From an uncultured Oscillospiraceae bacterium (lineage in GTDB: Bacteria; Bacillota; Clostridia; Oscillospirales; Ruminococcaceae): DNA of 19,241 nucleotides. Location of the stretch: positions 1 through 19,241 of the forward strand of contig CAJTSP010000040.1 of the NCBI GenBank assembly GCA_910578965.1, in the 5' to 3' direction. Under the pieces are notes generated by a model. That model had not been told where the DNA came from and ran no database searches. It saw only the letters and a program-made list of their open reading frames with translations. This document shows, in pieces, positions 15,236-19,241 of this stretch. The translations under genes and the position numbers were made by a program. The first letter of the stretch is position 1; each line of letters begins with the position of its first letter.

Positions 15236-16390
15236 ATGCAGTATCGGGCAATGACCCCCGCCGAAGCCGGGCAGGCGCTGGACGCGGCCTGCGGCATTTT
15301 GCGCGGCAACCTTGCACGGTTTACCGACAAATTTCAGTATTCCAACAGCGAAAACCAGTTTTATGCACCCAGCGAAAACCTGGAGTGGACCACCGGCTTT
15401 TGCACCGGCGAATACTGGCTGGCCTGGGAGCACACCGGCGAAGCGGCCTTTGAGGCCGCCGCCCTGCGCCAGGTAGACAGCTTTATGGACCGCATCCGCC
15501 GCCGGGTGGATGTGGACCACCACGATATGGGGTTTTTGTACACCCCCTCCTGCGTGGCGGCCTATAAGCTCACCGGCAGCGAAACCGGCAGGGACGCCGC
15601 GCTGCTGGCAGCCGACAACCTTTTGAGCCGCTTCCAGCAAAAGGGGCAGTTTTTACAGGCCTGGGGCGCCCTTGGCGCAAGGGACAACTACCGCCTGATC
15701 ATCGACTGCCTGCTCAACCTGCCGCTGCTCTACTGGGCCGGCGAGGTGACCGGCGAGGAAAAATACCGCGCCGCCGCCCTGGCTCACACCAAAACCAGCA
15801 TGGCAAATTTAGTGCGGCCGGACCATTCCACCTACCACACCTTCTTTTTTGACCCCGAGACCGGCGCGCCGTTGCGCGGCTCGACCCAGCAGGGCTATAA
15901 GGACGGCTCGGCCTGGGCCCGCGGCCAGGCCTGGGGGGTGTACGGCATGGCCCTGAGCTACCGCTACACCCGCGATGAGGCCTGTATCGGGCTGTTCCGG
16001 GATGTGACCGGATATTTTATCGAGCGGCTGCCCGAGGACCTTGTGCCCTATTGGGACCTCACCTTTACCGACGGCAGCGAGCCGCGCGATTCCTCGGCCT
16101 CGGCCATCGCGGCCTGCGGCATGCTGGAAATGGCCCGGTACCTGCCCGCCGAGGAGGCGGCCTATTACACCGACATGGCCCAAAAGCTGGCCTGGGCGCT
16201 CTGGGAGCACTGTGCGGTAAAGGATGCCCGGGTTTCCAACGGGCTTTTGCTGCATGGGGTATACGCAAAAAACTCCCCCTACAACCCCATCCCGCAGGAC
16301 CGCGGGGTGGACGAATGCAACACCTGGGGCGACTATTTTTATATGGAACTGCTCACCCGCCTTGCCAAACGCTGGGCCCCATACTGGTAA
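15236..16390 (+). CDS. GH88 unsaturated glucuronyl hydrolase
   Basis: The 384-residue protein is an alpha/alpha-toroid of the GH88 family, which removes the 4,5-unsaturated uronic acid left at the non-reducing end by polysaccharide lyases. Known catalytic aspartates correspond to D97 in DHHDMGFLYTPS and D157 in IIDCLLNLPLL. Other conserved elements are WTTGFCTGEYWLAWE (51-65), the WARGQAWG loop (227-234) and RDSSASAIAACGM (284-296). Length matches the family. No signal peptide, so it works in the cytoplasm. The start follows AAGGATG. Its presence is the best evidence that the two neighbouring heparinase-type proteins are active lyases acting on a uronate polymer. GH105 is a related alternative, but the motifs fit GH88 better. 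Confidence 0.94.
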   Translation: MQYRAMTPAEAGQALDAACGILRGNLARFTDKFQYSNSENQFYAPSENLEWTTGFCTGEYWLAWEHTGEAAFEAAALRQVDSFMDRIRRRVDVDHHDMGFLYTPSCVAAYKLTGSETGRDAALLAADNLLSRFQQKGQFLQAWGALGARDNYRLIIDCLLNLPLLYWAGEVTGEEKYRAAALAHTKTSMANLVRPDHSTYHTFFFDPETGAPLRGSTQQGYKDGSAWARGQAWGVYGMALSYRYTRDEACIGLFRDVTGYFIERLPEDLVPYWDLTFTDGSEPRDSSASAIAACGMLEMARYLPAEEAAYYTDMAQKLAWALWEHCAVKDARVSNGLLLHGVYAKNSPYNPIPQDRGVDECNTWGDYFYMELLTRLAKRWAPYW

Positions 16391-16402
16391 GGGGGCGTAC
16401 CG

Positions 16403-18376
16403 ATGCTGAACCGTTTTTGGTGCCCAGACGCCGCGGCGGCGGCCAAGGCCTGCCTGGAGCGCTGCCCCGAAGACGCCGCGCGCAGCGTTTCGGTTGCAGA
16501 CGACGTGTGCGAAAACCGCTTTCTCTTTCGGGATCACTGGGAGATGGAGCGCACAAGCGAGCCGGTGGAGTTTGGCCCGGACGTGGGCGGGGTCGACTGG
16601 GCGCATATCCCCGCCGGCGACCCCGAATGGCTCTATGCCATGAACCGGCACACCAGCTTTGTCAACCTGGGCAAGGCCTGGCGGTACACCGGCGAGGAGC
16701 GGTACGCCGCCCAGTTTGCCCGGCTGATCGAGCACTGGATCGACCAGGCGCCCCTCACCGAGGAGAGCAGCGGCTCGACCTGGCGCAGCCTCGAGGCGGG
16801 GCTACGCTGCGAAAACTGGCTGCGCGCGCTCAAGCTGTTTGAGGGCAGCCCCGCCCTGACCCCCGGCCTGCAAGCTAAGATCGATGCCTGCCTTGCGGCA
16901 CACGGCGAGTATTTAACCCGCAGCTACGGGGTATTCCACGAGCTGTCCAACTGGGGCGTTTTGCAGGACCATGGCCTGTTTTTGGCCGGCGTCTACCTGG
17001 ACCGGCAGGAATGGCGCGCCCTCGCCCTTGCCCGGCTGGACCAAAACCTGCACCGCTCGGTGATGCGGGACGGCAGCCACTGGGAGCAGAGCCCCATGTA
17101 TCACTGCGAGGTGCTGCACGCCGCGCTGGACACCCTGCTGGTTGCCCGCGGCCACGGCATCCGCCTGCCGGGGCGGCTGGCGGAAAACACCCACCGGATG
17201 TGCACTGCGCTGGCCGCCTGGCTGACCCCGGCAGGCCGGCTGGTCTGCCAGTCTGACACCGACGACCTGGATGCCCGGGACCTGCTGGCCGCCGGGGCGT
17301 TGCTGTTTGAGGACGGGGCGCTGCGCGCCGCGGCCGGCGAGGGCTTTTTTGAAGAAAACTACTGGGACTTTGGCCCCGGGCAGGAGCCGGCCTACAGGGC
17401 GCTGGCCCCCGCACGGCCGGCGCTTGCCAGCACCGCCCTGCCGGACAGCGGCAACTACCTGCTGCGTGCCGGCTTTGGGCCGGAGGCTGGGTACCTGCAC
17501 TTCCACTGCGGCTGCCTCGGCTCGGGCCACGGCCACGCCGACCTGCTGCATCTGGGGGCAGGCATCTGCGGAGAGGATGTACTGATCGATACCGGCCGGT
17601 ACACCTATGTAGACAGCCCCCTGCGCGCGCAGCTCAAAAGCCCGGCCGGGCACAACACTACCCGGGTGGACGGGCAAGATTTTACCCTTTACAAGGATAG
17701 CTGGACCTACTCGGCTGCCGCCTGGCCCCTCAAGGGCGAGTACTGCTTTACCCCCTATGCCGACACCGCTGCCGGCATGCACCTTGGATACCTTGGCCGC
17801 GGGGTGGTTGCAGGCCGCCGCGTGGTTTTTCTCAAGCCGCTGGGCACGGCGCTGATCTGCGATACCTTTTACACTGCCGGAAATTCCCGGCATACCTACG
17901 AGGCAAATTTCCACTTCGGCCCCGGGCGCTGCCGCCTGGAGGAGGGCCGCCTCCGCTGGCAGGGGCAGCGCGCCGGCGCGGTATTGCAAAGCCTGGACGG
18001 CGCGGCCTGCAGCCTGCGCAAGGCGACCTTCTCGCGGCACTATAATTTCCTGGAAGAGGGCGAGGTGCTCACCCTGCAAAAGGAGGGCGCCGGCTTTGCC
18101 AGCATGCTGCACCTGCTCTCAATGGACGAGGGCGCGCCACAGCCGTTTGAGGCGCGGCGTATCCCGGTTACGCGGGCCTCAAACGGCCAGGCACTGCCCT
18201 CCCAGAAGGCCGAGGCGGTGCAGATTGAAAAAGGCGGCCGGAACGCCGTGATCCTCCTCTGCCACGCCGAGACGGCGGACGGAGTAGACCAGCTCAGCGC
18301 GGGCGGTTATCGGGGCTGGGGCCGGGTACTGGTATTTACGCCCGAAGCCCCGGAGGGACTCTGCCTGGCCTGGTAA
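16403..18376 (+). CDS. PL12-like heparinase II/III family lyase
   Basis: The 657-residue protein has an N-terminal helical toroid (about 45-330) resembling the heparinase II/III N-terminal domain, then the heparinase II/III beta-sandwich (about 350-650). Candidate active-site elements are HELSNWG (179-185, N183), EQSPMYHCEVLHAALD (228-243, Y233), GSGHGHADLLHL (373-384, H376/H378), DTGRYTY (396-402) and H417-N418. The pattern resembles PL12 (heparinase III) enzymes, which cleave low-sulfated heparan regions, though substrate cannot be fixed from sequence. No signal peptide, so it acts on imported chains. It starts 12 bases after GH88 behind AAGGGGG and is the last gene of the operon, followed by a strong hairpin. 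Confidence 0.9.
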   Translation: MLNRFWCPDAAAAAKACLERCPEDAARSVSVADDVCENRFLFRDHWEMERTSEPVEFGPDVGGVDWAHIPAGDPEWLYAMNRHTSFVNLGKAWRYTGEERYAAQFARLIEHWIDQAPLTEESSGSTWRSLEAGLRCENWLRALKLFEGSPALTPGLQAKIDACLAAHGEYLTRSYGVFHELSNWGVLQDHGLFLAGVYLDRQEWRALALARLDQNLHRSVMRDGSHWEQSPMYHCEVLHAALDTLLVARGHGIRLPGRLAENTHRMCTALAAWLTPAGRLVCQSDTDDLDARDLLAAGALLFEDGALRAAAGEGFFEENYWDFGPGQEPAYRALAPARPALASTALPDSGNYLLRAGFGPEAGYLHFHCGCLGSGHGHADLLHLGAGICGEDVLIDTGRYTYVDSPLRAQLKSPAGHNTTRVDGQDFTLYKDSWTYSAAAWPLKGEYCFTPYADTAAGMHLGYLGRGVVAGRRVVFLKPLGTALICDTFYTAGNSRHTYEANFHFGPGRCRLEEGRLRWQGQRAGAVLQSLDGAACSLRKATFSRHYNFLEEGEVLTLQKEGAGFASMLHLLSMDEGAPQPFEARRIPVTRASNGQALPSQKAEAVQIEKGGRNAVILLCHAETADGVDQLSAGGYRGWGRVLVFTPEAPEGLCLAW

Positions 18377-18399
18377 GAGGCGCGCCAAAAACAAGGACG

Positions 18400-18432
18400 G
18401 AGGGCCGGGCCCGTGCGGGCCCGGCCCTCTTT
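18400..18432 (+). terminator. Intrinsic terminator of the importer-catabolic operon
   Basis: GAGGGCCGGGCCCG (18400-18413) pairs perfectly with CGGGCCCGGCCCTC (18416-18429). The short T-run is only three bases (18430-18432) but the 14-bp stem is very stable. It lies 24 bases after the lyase stop codon and separates the locus from the siroheme gene. Confidence 0.8.
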
Positions 18433-18470
18433 GATCTGCCGCCGGGGCAGACGCCCGGCCGGTCCTTTCG

Positions 18471-18499
18471 TTGAAGTTGCCGGGCGAATATGCTATGAT
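18471..18499 (+). promoter_or_regulatory. Promoter of the siroheme synthase gene
   Basis: TTGAAG (18471-18476), a 17-base spacer and TATGAT (18494-18499), preceded by TGC as an extended -10. The predicted start is near 18506, leaving a leader of about 100 bases before the ATG at 18605. Confidence 0.7.
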
Positions 18500-18537
18500 G
18501 GACAAAACGCCTCCCCCATTGGGGACGCGCCCGTTTC

Positions 18538-18574
18538 CTCAAGGGCTGCCGCCCGTGCAGGGCCGGGCCTTGAG
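18538..18574 (+). promoter_or_regulatory. Structured leader hairpin upstream of the siroheme synthase gene
   Basis: CTCAAGG (18538-18544) pairs with CCTTGAG (18568-18574), and a nested CTGC/GCAG stem (18546-18549 and 18557-18560) sits inside. The structure lies between the promoter and the gene. I do not recognise it as a known riboswitch and no T-run follows. Confidence 0.4.
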
Positions 18575-18604
18575 CGGCGGGGCGTCGGAAGGTTTTGCCG
18601 GGAG

Positions 18605-19241
18605 ATGGTGCGGGTGGCTTTGTTCCCCTTATTTGTGGAGCTGCAAAACGCCCCCTGCCTGATTGTGGGGGGCGGGCAGACGGCGGTGCGCAAGGCACAG
18701 GCCCTGCTGGAAAGCGGGGCGCGGCTGCAGGTGATTGCGCCCCGGCTTTCGCCCGCCTTACGGCACATGCCGATAATGGCCTGCGAGCGGGAGGTGCAGC
18801 CCGGGGACGTTAGGGGCATGGCCCTGGTGGTGGACGCCACCGGCAGCGCGGCGGTGGGCGAGATGTTGCGGCGGGAGTGCGCGGCGCAGCGGGTTTTGTT
18901 GAACGTGGTGGACCAGCCCGCCCTGTGCAGCGCGATTTTTCCGGCCATTTTGCGGCGAGGGCCGTTGGTGGCCGGCATCTGTACCGGCGGGGCAAGCCCG
19001 CTGGCCGCCGCCTGGGCGCGGGACCGGCTGGACGAGTGCCTGCCACAGCAGCTCGATGGCATCCTGCTCCAGATGAAAGCCCTGCGCCGGCAGTTAAAAG
19101 AGAGCGTACCGGGCCAGCCCCGGCGGGCAGCCTGCTTACGCGCCTGCCTTGACGCCGCGCTCAAGCAAGGCCGGCCCCTTACAGCCGATGAGGCATCCCG
19201 GCTGATGCGTACTGCGCGGGAGGCGGGCGAGGGGGGAGAAA
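18605..19241 (+). CDS. Siroheme synthase, precorrin-2 dehydrogenase/ferrochelatase (partial, runs off the window)
   Basis: An open frame of 212 codons runs from ATG at 18605 past the window end without a stop. The protein has a Rossmann NAD-binding loop, LIVGGGQTAVRKAQALLESG (19-38), VVDATG (75-80), NVVDQPALCSAIFPA (100-114) and TGGASP (127-132). These match the CysG N-terminal domain/Met8 family, which oxidises precorrin-2 to sirohydrochlorin and inserts iron to make siroheme. D103 in NVVD corresponds to the Asp used for catalysis. The protein is cytoplasmic. The start is ATG with GGGAG very close and GGAAGG 12 bases upstream, so a GTG one codon later is possible. Whether a methyltransferase domain is fused, or hemA-type genes follow, cannot be seen. 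It is unrelated to the polysaccharide locus. Confidence 0.88.
   Translation, partial: MVRVALFPLFVELQNAPCLIVGGGQTAVRKAQALLESGARLQVIAPRLSPALRHMPIMACEREVQPGDVRGMALVVDATGSAAVGEMLRRECAAQRVLLNVVDQPALCSAIFPAILRRGPLVAGICTGGASPLAAAWARDRLDECLPQQLDGILLQMKALRRQLKESVPGQPRRAACLRACLDAALKQGRPLTADEASRLMRTAREAGEGGE

Noticed and set aside
1..19241. CRISPR arrays, tRNA or rRNA genes, insertion sequences, phage genes
   Set aside because: No regularly spaced repeats, tRNA-like cloverleafs, transposase or integrase motifs were found on either strand by eye.

Overview
The window looks like a high-GC member of the Clostridia, plausibly a gut Oscillospirales/Ruminococcaceae-type anaerobe. This is inferred from gene style: YesM/YesN two-component regulation, a CUT1 sugar importer without its own ATPase, strong AGGAGG ribosome-binding sites, a clostridial-style ABC-F protein and a stand-alone siroheme synthase. 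No marker gene is present, so the taxonomic guess is soft.

The core (about 2.3-18.4 kb) is a two-operon catabolic locus for a sulfated, uronic-acid-containing polysaccharide, most likely a glycosaminoglycan of the heparin/heparan or chondroitin/dermatan type. From a central control region (9062-9369) one operon runs left: sensor kinase (YesM-like), AraC-type response regulator (YesN-like), a heparinase II/III-family lyase and a Cys-type sulfatase. The other runs right: lipoprotein solute-binding protein, a strong hairpin terminator (partial readthrough inferred), two CUT1 permeases, a second Cys-type sulfatase, an uncharacterised beta-propeller hydrolase, a GH88 unsaturated glucuronyl hydrolase and a second, PL12-like lyase, closed by a strong hairpin. 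Apart from the binding lipoprotein, permeases and kinase, no product has a visible signal peptide. The inferred scheme is import of sulfated oligosaccharides followed by desulfation, beta-elimination and removal of unsaturated uronic acids in the cytoplasm. The importer ATPase, the sulfatase-maturing enzyme and the downstream uronate pathway are not in the window.

The left flank (318-2316) holds an ABC-F ATPase. Its leader is the most striking non-coding element. A consensus promoter (TTGACA-N17-TATACT) starts a leader of about 380 nt. The leader carries two tiny upstream ORFs, a long stem whose 5' arm overlaps the stop codon of a three-codon ORF (Met-Arg-Lys), and a 13-bp intrinsic terminator just before the ABC-F ribosome-binding site. 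The 3' arm of the first stem can instead pair, 10 of 11 positions, with the terminator. This is the logic of a ribosome-mediated, probably antibiotic-inducible attenuator.

The right flank (18471-19241) begins a separate unit: a good promoter, a structured leader and the start of a siroheme synthase (CysG N-terminal/Met8 type) that runs off the window. Positions 1-317 hold no gene I can support. No tRNA, rRNA, CRISPR array or insertion sequence was recognised.
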